A stretch of 51,578 nt of DNA from Nitrososphaerota archaeon. Lineage in GTDB: Archaea > Thermoproteota > Nitrososphaeria_A > Caldarchaeales > Wolframiiraptoraceae. A program made the translations under genes and the position numbers. Positions 23,243-31,049 of the stretch are shown here, piece by piece; position 1 is the first letter of the stretch; each line of letters opens with the position of its first letter. The notes below the pieces were generated by a model, which was not told the DNA's origin, did not search any database, and worked only from the letters and a program-made list of their open reading frames with translations. Location of the stretch: contig JAGGTD010000063.1 in the NCBI GenBank assembly GCA_021163925.1, positions 1 to 51,578 on the forward strand. The letters are read 5' to 3'.

Positions 23243-24511
23243 CCTATTCACCTCATCCATCAAGGAGTCTAACCCATATTCCGATACATAGCCTGCGAGG
23301 TATCCGGCCGCTGTGAGGGCTCTGAATGGATCGACCCTATATGCTGTGAGGGCTATCGCAAGTCCTATGAGGGCGTTTAACCCCTCTTCATTTAGAGGTC
23401 TATTCACCCAGCTCAGCTTACATCTCGAACCATTTGACAGGAAATCGGTTCCCCCTCCATAGATGTAAACCACCTTGTCTAGGTCTGAGGCTTTCCTCGT
23501 CAATTCGTCGCAGACCTCTCCAGCAGGTTGATCGGCTCTCAATCCAAGCTTATCCTCAGCCTCCCTCCAATCGATTATCGCAGCCATGCGGATCTTCTCG
23601 TCGAGTAGGTTTAGGGAGATTATTGTGGATGCATCTCTACATGAACTCAAGAGGTCAGACCTCCCTCCAAGATATACTACCCTCCCCTCAGCATCTCCTC
23701 CAAACCTGTATCTGATGTTAAACATCTTGAGGATCTCGACGACATCATCCGAGACATCATCGAGCAAAGCAACCTCAAGCTCTTCTCTCATCATGTTTAA
23801 GGCGAGCCTAGCATCTCCAGGCCCCATGATTAGCTCTGCTTCAGGTGGGATTCCTATCGGGGCCACGACCACCTCTCCACAATAGTCTCCGGCGGCCGGC
23901 AATCCAAGCTTCGGCCTATGAAACGTTATCGTTAGGTTTGCGTCGACCGCCACGTCCTTGACCTCCCCGGTGTCTGGATTGACTCCAGATGGTATATCGA
24001 CGGCAACTCTCAATCCCTTCGCGGAGTTGATCAGGTTTATCATCGATCTCCAAGGCTCCCTTATCTCTCCCTTGATTCCTGTGCCGAAGATCGCGTCTAT
24101 GATCGCCTCAGCCTCCATAACATCTCCTCGAACATCTTCGAGATCCTTTAAGCTCTTCACGTTCTTGAACTCTATCGTCTCCCTCATCTTCATGATGATC
24201 TCGAAATTTCTCCTAGCCTCAGGGGTTCTAATCTTCTCTTGGTCGCCCAATAGGATTACTGTTACCTTTGCTCCGAGGCCTGCCATGTGTCTGGCCGCCG
24301 CGAACCCGTCTCCACCATTATTCCCCGTCCCGCATACGACCACTATCTTCTTTCCGGCCAGTCCTCCCAGCCATTGATAGACTGTTCTCGCAACATTTGA
24401 CCCCGCGTTCTCCATGAGGAGTATTCTATCTACTCCAAGCCACTCGGCGTTCTCATCTATCGCCCTCATCTCCGCTGAAGAGATCCCTCCCCAACTCTCC
24501 AATCTATTCAC
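23231..24511 (-). CDS. nnrE: NAD(P)HX epimerase with degenerate dehydratase domain
   Basis: 426 aa in the YjeF two-domain layout. The N-terminal half (about 1-228) is an intact epimerase: MENAGSNVAR, VVCGTGNNGGDGFAAARH, IDAIFGTGIKGEIR, VDIPSGVNPDTG and the K of HRPKLGL. The C-terminal half begins with the normal linker (IMGPGD) and ends with a recognisable NnrD-like helix (VDPFRALTAAGYLAGYVSEYGLDSL), but TPHxGEF and GTGDVLTG are gone (LNEEGLNALIG instead). The dehydratase half is therefore dead and the separate nnrD gene compensates. GTG start with a TATA-like tttttaacc about 28 nt upstream suggests leaderless expression. Confidence 0.88.
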   Translation of the reverse strand: MNRLESWGGISSAEMRAIDENAEWLGVDRILLMENAGSNVARTVYQWLGGLAGKKIVVVCGTGNNGGDGFAAARHMAGLGAKVTVILLGDQEKIRTPEARRNFEIIMKMRETIEFKNVKSLKDLEDVRGDVMEAEAIIDAIFGTGIKGEIREPWRSMINLINSAKGLRVAVDIPSGVNPDTGEVKDVAVDANLTITFHRPKLGLPAAGDYCGEVVVAPIGIPPEAELIMGPGDARLALNMMREELEVALLDDVSDDVVEILKMFNIRYRFGGDAEGRVVYLGGRSDLLSSCRDASTIISLNLLDEKIRMAAIIDWREAEDKLGLRADQPAGEVCDELTRKASDLDKVVYIYGGGTDFLSNGSRCKLSWVNRPLNEEGLNALIGLAIALTAYRVDPFRALTAAGYLAGYVSEYGLDSLMDEVNRLRS

Positions 24512-24556
24512 CTAATCCTTAGATGGGTTTATGCAGGTTAAAAATATGTTGAGTTT

Positions 24557-25207
24557 TTAGGTCTCCGTCTCCTCCGGTATCGTGAAGAATGCCACGATCG
24601 AGAAGACGGTCGCCAGCAATCCTAGGATCACCGCTATCAACATGGGCCAAAGAATGCTCGTGAATAACATGAATACGTTTTTAGCCATCATACTCGGCAG
24701 AACTCCCTTGAGCGCCCCTGGGATTCTCATAGCTGTGAAGATCGTGACGGGTATCGCTATTACCGCCACTATTATGGTCGCTATCCTAAGCCATCCGCCA
24801 ACCTTAAACCACGTATTCTGAAATATCCCTGAAGCCCTGAAATGCGACGCTATCTCGGCTATCAAACTTGCTAATCCAACAGCGGCCGCGGCCACGCCTA
24901 TGGCGACGAAAATCCCGGCAAACGCGAGGATCTCTTTGAGAAATTCAGGTGGGGGGATCTCAGTCGGCTGCCGCATGACTCCTGGTATGATTCCCGGGAT
25001 TGCCGTAAATATTGCTCCAAGGGCGGCTATGTTCATGGCGAACGTGATTATCATCAATATTCCCGTCACGGTGAATAGTGTCTGCTTCGTATCTCTTCCC
25101 ATCATTATCCAAGCTATTGCGGTCAATATCAGGGCGGCCAGGTTGGCATATGGTATTAACGTGAGTATGTATCCGATTCCTCCAAGCCACTTATATGTTC
25201 TTCCCAT
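24557..25207 (-). CDS. DUF996-type membrane protein
   Basis: 216 aa with about six hydrophobic helices. It starts with the pattern YKWLGGIGYILTLIPYANL-ALILTAIAWIMMGR, which I associate with the archaeal DUF996 family of unknown function. It lies between nnrE and a DedA-like gene on the same strand with gaps of about 45 and 33 bp. No catalytic motif is visible. Confidence 0.75.
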   Translation of the reverse strand: MGRTYKWLGGIGYILTLIPYANLAALILTAIAWIMMGRDTKQTLFTVTGILMIITFAMNIAALGAIFTAIPGIIPGVMRQPTEIPPPEFLKEILAFAGIFVAIGVAAAAVGLASLIAEIASHFRASGIFQNTWFKVGGWLRIATIIVAVIAIPVTIFTAMRIPGALKGVLPSMMAKNVFMLFTSILWPMLIAVILGLLATVFSIVAFFTIPEETET

Positions 25208-25240
25208 GCTCGGTTAGAGGCTCTCCAGGATATAAATATC

Positions 25241-25903
25241 TTACCGGCTCTTATCGGCTTTCCTAGGCATCATGGAGTTTATCATGGATTTAACTGCCGC
25301 CATGAACCCAGATCTCTCGGCGGATCTCAAAACCTCCTCCCAATCCACCCTTAAGAGAAGTATCGTTATTATTATCATGGCCGCTAGGGCTATGAGCGTG
25401 GCCGTCAATCCTCCCTCCTGCCCTAGGAAAAGCCCGGCTAGATTGAAGTATAGTCTCCCACTATAGGCGACTATCCATGAGAGAATTATCTTCCCCAAGG
25501 CGTTCGCGAACATGAACTTCATCAAATCAAATCCAGTTAAGCCTATCGGTATGTAGATTATGTCGTCGGGGAGCGGGGTTAGGGCGAAGAGGAAGACCGC
25601 CAATGCGCCATATTTTCCAATGGCCCTACCAAGCGCAGTCATCTTCTTCCTCCTCTCCTCCCCTAATAGCCTTCGACCGAATCTCCCAAGCCCATAAGAC
25701 GTTAATTTTCCAACGGCTCCACCTATTCCTGCGAGTATTCCTAGGAGGAGGGGGTCGAGGGTCTTCGACATGAGGACTATCGGGATCAGGTATGGGACTG
25801 GGAGGAATGGTATAAGGCTTCCCAAAACCGATATCAGAAATGCTCCAACATAGCCATATGCTTGGAGGACTTCAAAGATCCCTTGATAGAGTCCTTCATT
25901 CAT
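25241..25903 (-). CDS. DedA/VTT-family membrane protein
   Basis: 220 aa. SNARE-associated/VTT domain: PFLPVPYLIPIVL near the first re-entrant segment, GGAVGKLTSYGLGRFGRRLL (the G-x-Y-x-G-R-x-G-R pattern), and FLFALTPLPDDIIYIPIGLTG. DedA proteins move undecaprenyl/polyprenyl phosphate or other lipids across membranes (recent family knowledge); the polyprenol link is suggestive in an archaeon with a dolichol-kinase-like gene in the same window. Start at ATG 25903. Confidence 0.85.
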   Translation of the reverse strand: MNEGLYQGIFEVLQAYGYVGAFLISVLGSLIPFLPVPYLIPIVLMSKTLDPLLLGILAGIGGAVGKLTSYGLGRFGRRLLGEERRKKMTALGRAIGKYGALAVFLFALTPLPDDIIYIPIGLTGFDLMKFMFANALGKIILSWIVAYSGRLYFNLAGLFLGQEGGLTATLIALAAMIIITILLLRVDWEEVLRSAERSGFMAAVKSMINSMMPRKADKSR

Positions 25904-25937
25904 CGCCCACTAGCAGGTAGATGATGTAAACGATAAA

Positions 25938-26402
25938 TTAAGGTATTGCGGACGTCTTCGCGGCCCTCCTAACCTCCCTTAAAACGTCGTTGCCGAACCC
26001 ATGTTGTTTAAGTCCCTTAAGCATCGCGCTCAAATAATCTCTCGATGGGACTATCCAGCCTCTCCTCGGATTCACGGCGATATGGGTTATGGCCTTGACC
26101 TTGCCGATATCCTCGACGCTTATCTCGACGCTAATCCTCGCAGCCCTGCTCGGAAGCCCCTCAAATCTATCGAGCTTCTTAAGCTGCTCACTCGTTATCC
26201 TATAAGCCACCCCATGAACCCTTGACGACTCATCTTCAGCGAGGTTCGCCACACCGCCCCTCCAGCTCTTCGAGTATGCGTTGAAGACGAGCTTGAAACC
26301 CCTCAGCTCAGCTCTCCGAGCATCGAGCCACCGGCCAATACATTTCCTCATCAAGGACTTATTCAAGGACCACCCATAGGCGAAATACCAGACCTCCTCC
26401 AT
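25938..26402 (-). CDS. gamma-glutamylcyclotransferase-like protein
   Basis: 154 aa, GGCT/AIG2-like fold. N-terminal YFAYGWSLN corresponds to the family substrate loop YFAYGSNL but with Trp-Ser in place of Ser-Asn. The general acid/base Glu is present in LDRFEG, and YRITSEQLKKLD is typical. The substrate is unknown; archaea generally lack glutathione. A TATA-like ctaaatat is centred about 28 nt before the ATG, supporting this start. Confidence 0.75.
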   Translation of the reverse strand: MEEVWYFAYGWSLNKSLMRKCIGRWLDARRAELRGFKLVFNAYSKSWRGGVANLAEDESSRVHGVAYRITSEQLKKLDRFEGLPSRAARISVEISVEDIGKVKAITHIAVNPRRGWIVPSRDYLSAMLKGLKQHGFGNDVLREVRRAAKTSAIP

Positions 26403-26426
26403 CTACGAGAATCTAAGCTCAGTCAT

Positions 26427-26434
26427 CTAAATAT
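26427..26434 (-). promoter_or_regulatory. TATA box of the gamma-glutamylcyclotransferase-like gene
   Basis: Reads ATATTTAG on the minus strand, centred 28 nt before ATG 26402; leaderless arrangement. Confidence 0.45.
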
Positions 26435-26542
26435 GCGTTCTTAAGGAAGCCTCGTGGCGGAGAAAGAGGCGCTATCGCTCTGCTGATAAGCTCTTCCACC
26501 ATCGAGGCCCTTTCTCGCGGTAGAGTGGGTTGGTTGCCATGG

Positions 26543-26550
26543 TTTATATT
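26543..26550 (+). promoter_or_regulatory. TATA box of the small Cys/Arg-rich protein gene
   Basis: tttatatt centred about 26 nt before ATG 26572. This promoter spacing is good evidence that the short ORF is really expressed, without a leader. Confidence 0.6.
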
Positions 26551-26571
26551 TGAGCATATGCACGTTAATTC

Positions 26572-26838
26572 ATGAAACCGGCCGCTCAACCAACTCACTC
26601 TCAATGCATGAACTATAGGGATGGATTCTGCACACTCCATGGAATCCCGGTTCCGCCCGATGGGCCAGCATGCCCGAATTTCACGCCGAGAACGGCTTTT
26701 CCGGGAATGGCCCCACCCCAAACATATTCACCGCCAGTGCCTCAGCCCATTTCGATGGGAGCATGGATTGGTTGGAGGAGAGCTCTTAGGAGGATGCGGA
26801 GGATGCAGAGGCGGATGAGGCGTGGATGGAGATGGTGA
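26572..26838 (+). CDS. small cysteine-containing protein with arginine-rich tail
   Basis: 88 aa. The N-terminal part CMNYRDGFCTLHGIPVPPDGPACPNF has three regularly spaced Cys plus His, and looks like a conserved metal-binding patch I have seen in small archaeal and bacterial proteins (DUF5320-like annotation). A proline-rich linker follows, and the tail is almost all Arg/Met/Trp (RRMRRMQRRMRRGWRW). It has its own promoter. Nucleic-acid binding by the tail is an inference only. Confidence 0.65.
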   Translation: MKPAAQPTHSQCMNYRDGFCTLHGIPVPPDGPACPNFTPRTAFPGMAPPQTYSPPVPQPISMGAWIGWRRALRRMRRMQRRMRRGWRW

Positions 26839-26938
26839 AGTTCTTCGCGTGAGTTCCATCCATGGGCACACGATGGATTTTCTAGCGTCAGATACCTAAA
26901 TATATCGGTTAAATCCACTTGAGGGAGGGTATATCGGC

Positions 26939-27355
26939 TTGAATCCAGTAAAGAGGCTTGAGATAGTTGACCCGGAGAGATGTGTTGGATGCCAGCTCTG
27001 TATGTATGCATGTGAGAGGAGGTTTGGAGACGCGGGCTTCGCGAGGTCCGCGATCCTAGTCAGGAGCGTTGGAGGAGTTGAGCGTGGATTCACCGTAATC
27101 GTCTGTAGAGCATGTCAAGACCCACCATGCGCAAAAGTCTGCCCAACCGGAGCACTAACTCCGAGAGATGGTGGAGGGGTAACTCTCAACCCATCGAAAT
27201 GTATCGGATGTGGATTCTGCGTTGAGTCATGCCCGATCGGCGCGATCTTCTGGAACTATGAAGTAAATAAGCCGATAATCTGCACCTATTGCGGATATTG
27301 CGTAGAATTCTGTCCTCATGGGGTTCTAAGGCTTGGAGAGGTGAAGGGCGAATGA
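26939..27355 (+). CDS. ferredoxin-like subunit with four [4Fe-4S] motifs, AOR partner
   Basis: 138 aa with 16 cluster cysteines in four groups: CVGCQLCMYAC, CRACQDPPCAKVC, CIGCGFCVESC and CTYCGYCVEFC. It should accept electrons from the oxidoreductase encoded next; the genes overlap (ATGA). The layout matches Fe-S subunits that accompany tungsten enzymes of the WOR5/AOR group. TTG 26939 is preceded by GAGGGAGGGT at a good distance, and a TATA-like taaatata lies about 40 nt upstream, so this operon has a leader with a ribosome-binding site. Confidence 0.9.
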   Translation: MNPVKRLEIVDPERCVGCQLCMYACERRFGDAGFARSAILVRSVGGVERGFTVIVCRACQDPPCAKVCPTGALTPRDGGGVTLNPSKCIGCGFCVESCPIGAIFWNYEVNKPIICTYCGYCVEFCPHGVLRLGEVKGE

Positions 27356-29115
27356 ATCCGAGAGATCCGCTCTCAAGGGTTCTCTACATAGATCTAGAGC
27401 ATAGGAGGTTCTGGACAAGAGATAGGAGAGACTTATTCGAGAGATGGCTTGGAGGAACCGGAGTCGCTATACAGTTATTGAAAGAGGAGCTTCCAAGGGA
27501 TGCGGACCCCCTCTCGCCAAAGAACGTGATAGTGTTTGCTGTAGGTCCTCTTACGGCAACCTACCCCTTCGGATCTAAGACCGTCGCCATGTTCAAGAGC
27601 CCATTGACCGGAAACTTGGGCGAGAGCCATGCAGGTGGTAGGAGCGCTACCTCGATAAGATTGGCTGGATATGGGGCGATAGTCATCAAGGGGGCCAGCG
27701 ATACCCCGATCTACCTAGTGGTGGATGAGAGTGGAGCATACTTCAGAGACGCTTCGGCGCTCTGGGGAATCACGAGCACCCTAACCGTTGGGAGGATATT
27801 GAGGGAGGCGACCCTAGGCCAAGGATATAGGAGCATAATGAGGATTGGGAGAGCTGGGGAGAGGCTTGTCAGATATGCTGCCGTGATGACCGAGACCTAT
27901 AGACATTTTGGAAGACTTGGCCTAGGGGCGGTCTTCGGATCGAAGAAGCTTAAGGCGATCGTGATCCGAGGCGGAGGATCAGTCCCAATCTATGATAAGC
28001 GAGAGTATAGGGAGGTCTATAAGCAGGTCTTCGAGCTCGCGGTTAAATCGGATTTGATGAAGAAGTATCATGATCTCGGGACTCCGATGAACATCCTACC
28101 CTTGAATAAGATTGGAGCGCTGCCGACGAGAAACCTCACCTCAGCGAGATTCGAGGAGGCTGAAAAGATAAGCGGTGAGAGGATAGCTGAGGAGAAACTT
28201 GGGAGGAGGCTGGCTTGCAGCAACTGCCCGATAGCATGTATCCACCTCGCCGCCCTCAAGGAGCCTTATCCGGATGAGCCATACTTCTATAAAACCACCT
28301 TCATATCATATGATTATGAGCCGATCTACGCCCTCGGAACCATGCTCGGAATCTCTGACATCGATGGATTGCTTAAGCTCTTGGACGTCGTCGAAGTTTA
28401 TGGCTTGGATGCGATGAGCACGGGAGTCTGCTTGGCGTGGGCAACCGAGGCCTTCCAAAGAGGGATAATTACTCGGAGGGAGACCATAGTCGAACTTAAG
28501 TGGGGCGACTACGAGAACTATATCAAGGCCGCGGTAAACATAGTCGATCAGCCAAATGAGTTTTATGAAGTCCTCGCAAAGGGAGTGGAGAAGGCGTCTG
28601 AAAGATATGGTGGGAGAGAGTTTGCGTTAAGCTTTGGAGGGAATGAGATGCCTGGATACCACACCGGATACGGCGCGCATATAGGTTTCCTAATAGGGAG
28701 TAGGCATAGCCACCTAGACTGCGCTGGATACTCATTGGATCAAAAGCTCAAGGAACCTCTCCCGCCGAGAGAACTCGTTGAGAGGTTGATCGAGGAGGAG
28801 AGCTGGAGGCAGATATTATCGAGTCTGGTCGTATGCTTCTTCGCGAGGGGGATCTATAAGCCCGAGATGGTCGTGAAGGCCTTGAAGACGCTCGGCTACG
28901 ACTACGATGTAGATGGGTTAAGGGATCTAGGGAGGGAGATCTACGAGGAGAAGCAGAGGCTGAAGCATGAACTCGGATTCAAACCAGAAGCCCTGAGACC
29001 TCCGGAGAGAGTTCTCGAAACCGAGAGCCCGCATGGAACATTAAAGATAGAATACTTCGATGAAGCCTTGAAGGTCTATAGGGAGATGTTAAGCCGAATA
29101 ATCTCACAGGGGTAA
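27352..29115 (+). CDS. aor: tungsten aldehyde:ferredoxin oxidoreductase
   Basis: Oxidises aldehydes to acids with ferredoxin reduction, using a tungsto-bispyranopterin. 587 aa from ATG 27352 (the ORF-track start at 27289 lies within the ferredoxin gene). N-terminal domain: LYIDL-RRFW-LGGTGVAIQLL, GPLTATYPFGSKT, SPLTGNLGESHAGGRSATSIRLAGY. Cluster cysteines are CSNCPIAC plus the distal Cys in HLDCAGYSLDQ. YDYEPIYALGTMLGISD is the family's middle motif. Substrate range is not readable; in a peptide fermenter it would use aldehydes derived from amino acids. No pterin-synthesis genes are nearby. Confidence 0.93.
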   Translation: MNPRDPLSRVLYIDLEHRRFWTRDRRDLFERWLGGTGVAIQLLKEELPRDADPLSPKNVIVFAVGPLTATYPFGSKTVAMFKSPLTGNLGESHAGGRSATSIRLAGYGAIVIKGASDTPIYLVVDESGAYFRDASALWGITSTLTVGRILREATLGQGYRSIMRIGRAGERLVRYAAVMTETYRHFGRLGLGAVFGSKKLKAIVIRGGGSVPIYDKREYREVYKQVFELAVKSDLMKKYHDLGTPMNILPLNKIGALPTRNLTSARFEEAEKISGERIAEEKLGRRLACSNCPIACIHLAALKEPYPDEPYFYKTTFISYDYEPIYALGTMLGISDIDGLLKLLDVVEVYGLDAMSTGVCLAWATEAFQRGIITRRETIVELKWGDYENYIKAAVNIVDQPNEFYEVLAKGVEKASERYGGREFALSFGGNEMPGYHTGYGAHIGFLIGSRHSHLDCAGYSLDQKLKEPLPPRELVERLIEEESWRQILSSLVVCFFARGIYKPEMVVKALKTLGYDYDVDGLRDLGREIYEEKQRLKHELGFKPEALRPPERVLETESPHGTLKIEYFDEALKVYREMLSRIISQG

Positions 29116-29123
29116 TGGATTAA

Positions 29124-29153
29124 GTTACCTAGGTAACCGGTTACCCGGGTAAC
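29124..29153. repeat. twin perfect palindromes
   Basis: GTTACCTAGGTAAC (29124-29137) and GTTACCCGGGTAAC (29140-29153) are each perfect 14-nt palindromes differing only in the centre, separated by 2 nt, with AACCGGTT formed at their junction. They lie 9 nt after the AOR stop and run directly into the ATPase relic, whose reading frame partly overlaps them (VTRVTTLFDP). They could be an operator, the end of a lost element, or ancestral coding sequence. Confidence 0.8.
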
Positions 29154-29348
29154 CACGCTTTTCGATCCAGCTCCGAAGGAGCGCTTAAAGGATCTATTCG
29201 ATAGGAAGGAGGAGTATGGGGAATTATCGCGGCTCGCGCGCTCTAGGAGGTGGATTACGGTTTTCTCGACGAAGATCATGGATATTATCGGATAAGCGAT
29301 CTCATAGTGGGAGAGGCTGTTAAGAGGCTGGGAGTGAGAGCGTTCTAA
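29140..29348 (+). pseudogene. relic of an archaeal AAA-type ATPase with a large internal deletion
   Basis: The frame from 29140 reads VTRVTTLFDPAPKERLKDLFDRK and on to LARSRRWITVF, the N-terminal signature (FDPxPKER-x-DLFDRExE) of the archaeal ATPase family. From 29250, one base out of frame, the DNA reads VDYGFLDEDHGYYRISDLIVGEAVKRLG up to a stop at 29348, which resembles that family's C-terminal winged-helix/nuclease end (GYYRISDP-type). The intervening 250-350 codons with Walker A and B are missing. No start codon is evident. I conclude a decayed gene after internal deletion. Confidence 0.7.
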
Positions 29349-29367
29349 AGCAGATAACATCATCTGA

Positions 29368-29471
29368 TGCCGGGGGCGGGATTCGAACCCGCGACTTCGG
29401 GGATGCACCCTCCGACCAGCTTCATCGAGGATTATGAGCCCCGCACTCTAACCAGGCTGAGTTACCCCGGC
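29368..29471 (-). tRNA. tRNA-Met (CAT), elongator type, with intron of about 29 nt
   Basis: Minus strand: acceptor GCCGGGG/CCCCGGC, D arm ACTC/GAGT, anticodon stem CGGGG and later CCCCG, loop CTCATAA, T arm GCGGG-TTCGAAT-CCCGC, discriminator A. An extra 29 nt beginning TCCTCGATGAAGC and ending GGTGCAT separates the loop from the second half of the anticodon stem; TCCTC/GAGGG can pair inside it. Splicing after position 38 restores the archaeal CTCATAA loop, or after 37 if T replaces A38. GCC at the acceptor argues against initiator tRNA. Confidence 0.88.
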
Positions 29472-29683
29472 ACCCGATACTCTATCCTAGATAGAGGAGT
29501 TTTCAGGGGATATATAGATGTTTATGGATCATCGGCTATCCATCAAGGGTTCTTTGGGGAGAACGAGTGAGAGCTTCTTCAGAAAGTCCTCCTCCCAAGG
29601 AGATAAGCGAGTAAGGGGGTTATTCAAACGGCTCTAACCATAATCGGATAACTACTTCACCAAGCTTGACATTTAATCTCTGG

Positions 29684-30487
29684 ATGGCGAGGGTCGTGAT
29701 AGTTGAGGGTGGAGGGGTTAAGGAGAGGACGATCAGAGCGCTGTCCCTCCTCTCGCCAAGGCTTCCGCCGACCGGGTCGAGGATCTTGATCAAGCCCAAT
29801 CTGGTTTTACCATCTCCAAATGATTCCGGAGCAGTTACGAGGAGGGAGGTGGTGGAGGGAATAATAGAGTTTCTTGGAGATGATAGATATGAGATATTTG
29901 TGGGTGAGGGTGCGGCGATACATGATACGTGGAGGTGTTTTAGGGAGGCTGGATACGATGAGCTTGAGAGAAGGTATCGCGTGAAGCTCATCGACTTGAA
30001 TAAGGATGGGTTTGAGGAGGTTCGTGGAAGATATTGGAGATTTAAGGTGTCGAGATCATTCCTTGAATCGGATTACGTTATCTCGGCAGCGGTGCTTAAG
30101 GAGCATGCGTTTGAGGTGACCCTCAGCCTAAAGAATATGATGGGTGTCTTGAAGCCCGGGAGGCTAACCCCAACAAAATCTTACATGCATAGAGAGTATG
30201 ACTTTGGGCTTCCCTTTGGAAAGGTGAAGTGGGCGAGGAGATTATGCGACCTGATAATGGCTAAGAGGCCAAACCTAGCCTTGATAGACGCGACCACGGC
30301 CATGTTCGGATCACATATCGATGGAAGATTGAAGAGGCTCAATATGGTTATAGTGAGCGAGGATCCAGTTGCATGCGACATAGTTGGAGCGAGGTTATTG
30401 GGCCATGAAGATGTGTTCTATCTTAAGATGATGTTGGATGAGAGGGTCGGGGAGCTCCCATCTAAGGTTAATCGAATCAAGATTTAA
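29684..30487 (+). CDS. DUF362 domain protein
   Basis: 267 aa from ATG 29684 (MARVVIVEG). Characteristic pattern: RILIKPNLVLPSPNDSGAVTRREVVEGII near the N-terminus, VGEGAAIHDT, SLKNMMGVLKPG and LALIDATTAMFGSH, ending DPVACDIVGARLLG. DUF362 proteins are widespread and many carry Fe-S domains, but no cysteine cluster is present here. Biochemical function is unknown. It stands alone between tRNA-Met and a minus-strand gene. Confidence 0.85.
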   Translation: MARVVIVEGGGVKERTIRALSLLSPRLPPTGSRILIKPNLVLPSPNDSGAVTRREVVEGIIEFLGDDRYEIFVGEGAAIHDTWRCFREAGYDELERRYRVKLIDLNKDGFEEVRGRYWRFKVSRSFLESDYVISAAVLKEHAFEVTLSLKNMMGVLKPGRLTPTKSYMHREYDFGLPFGKVKWARRLCDLIMAKRPNLALIDATTAMFGSHIDGRLKRLNMVIVSEDPVACDIVGARLLGHEDVFYLKMMLDERVGELPSKVNRIKI

Positions 30488-30700
30488 TCTCCCTTCACAC
30501 CCATTATCATATAAACAGTTCTTTTCTTGGGATAGGTTATGATTATCGGATGAAACTTGATATCTTTCAATTCCATCCCTCAAGCTTTTCCCCATACCAG
30601 CTTAAACGTCCATCTCATAGAACAATCCCTCCTTAAAGCGGGTTATGGTGTCCCAGTCTAAGGAGAGGTTGGCGAAATCAGATAATGTAGGATAAAGGGC
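30484..30700 (-). pseudogene. possible decayed coding fragments
   Basis: Between DUF362 and the coiled-coil gene the minus strand holds two short open stretches in different frames. The first (30602-30700) reads LYPTLSDFANLSLDWDTITR and on to FYEMDV, with no start codon. The second (30484-30576) is a 30-codon frame beginning MELKDIKFHPIIITYPKKRT. Both look protein-like but match no family I know. They may be remains of one gene or chance. Confidence 0.2.
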
Positions 30701-30997
30701 TTAGGTTATCTTTTTCAGGATTTCATCATGCTCTCTGAGCTTTGCCTCGATCACCGCGAGCCTCTCCGCGACATCCAACCCTTTCTCAAGAGAGTCTATT
30801 CGGCTGTTTACGGCCTCGAATTTGGCTATCATCTCATTACGGAGGCTTTGTATCTGGGATGTCAACCTTCTATCCATCTCTTCCATGCTTATCTTTAGAG
30901 CATCTATTCTCGCGTTCACCGTCTTTAACTCGCCCCTGATAGACTCAAGCTCGGGTAGGAGTATTCTCTGGATCCAGGCGGGGATCTTTGAGGCCAA
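30701..30997 (-). CDS. coiled-coil protein of unknown function
   Basis: 98 aa. After a short head (KIPAWIQRILLPELESIRGELK) nearly the whole chain has heptad spacing of Leu/Ile/Met/Val (RIDALKISMEEMDRR, RIDSLEKGLDVAERLAVIEAKL). Proteins of this head-plus-coiled-coil form are frequent in Thermoproteota; the role is unknown. TTG start with a TATA-like tttatatt roughly 30 nt upstream. Confidence 0.65.
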   Translation of the reverse strand: MASKIPAWIQRILLPELESIRGELKTVNARIDALKISMEEMDRRLTSQIQSLRNEMIAKFEAVNSRIDSLEKGLDVAERLAVIEAKLREHDEILKKIT

Positions 30998-31049
30998 GCC
31001 ATCGATCTAATGATGATTATCTAATATAAACGTTAACCCTGCACGTCTC

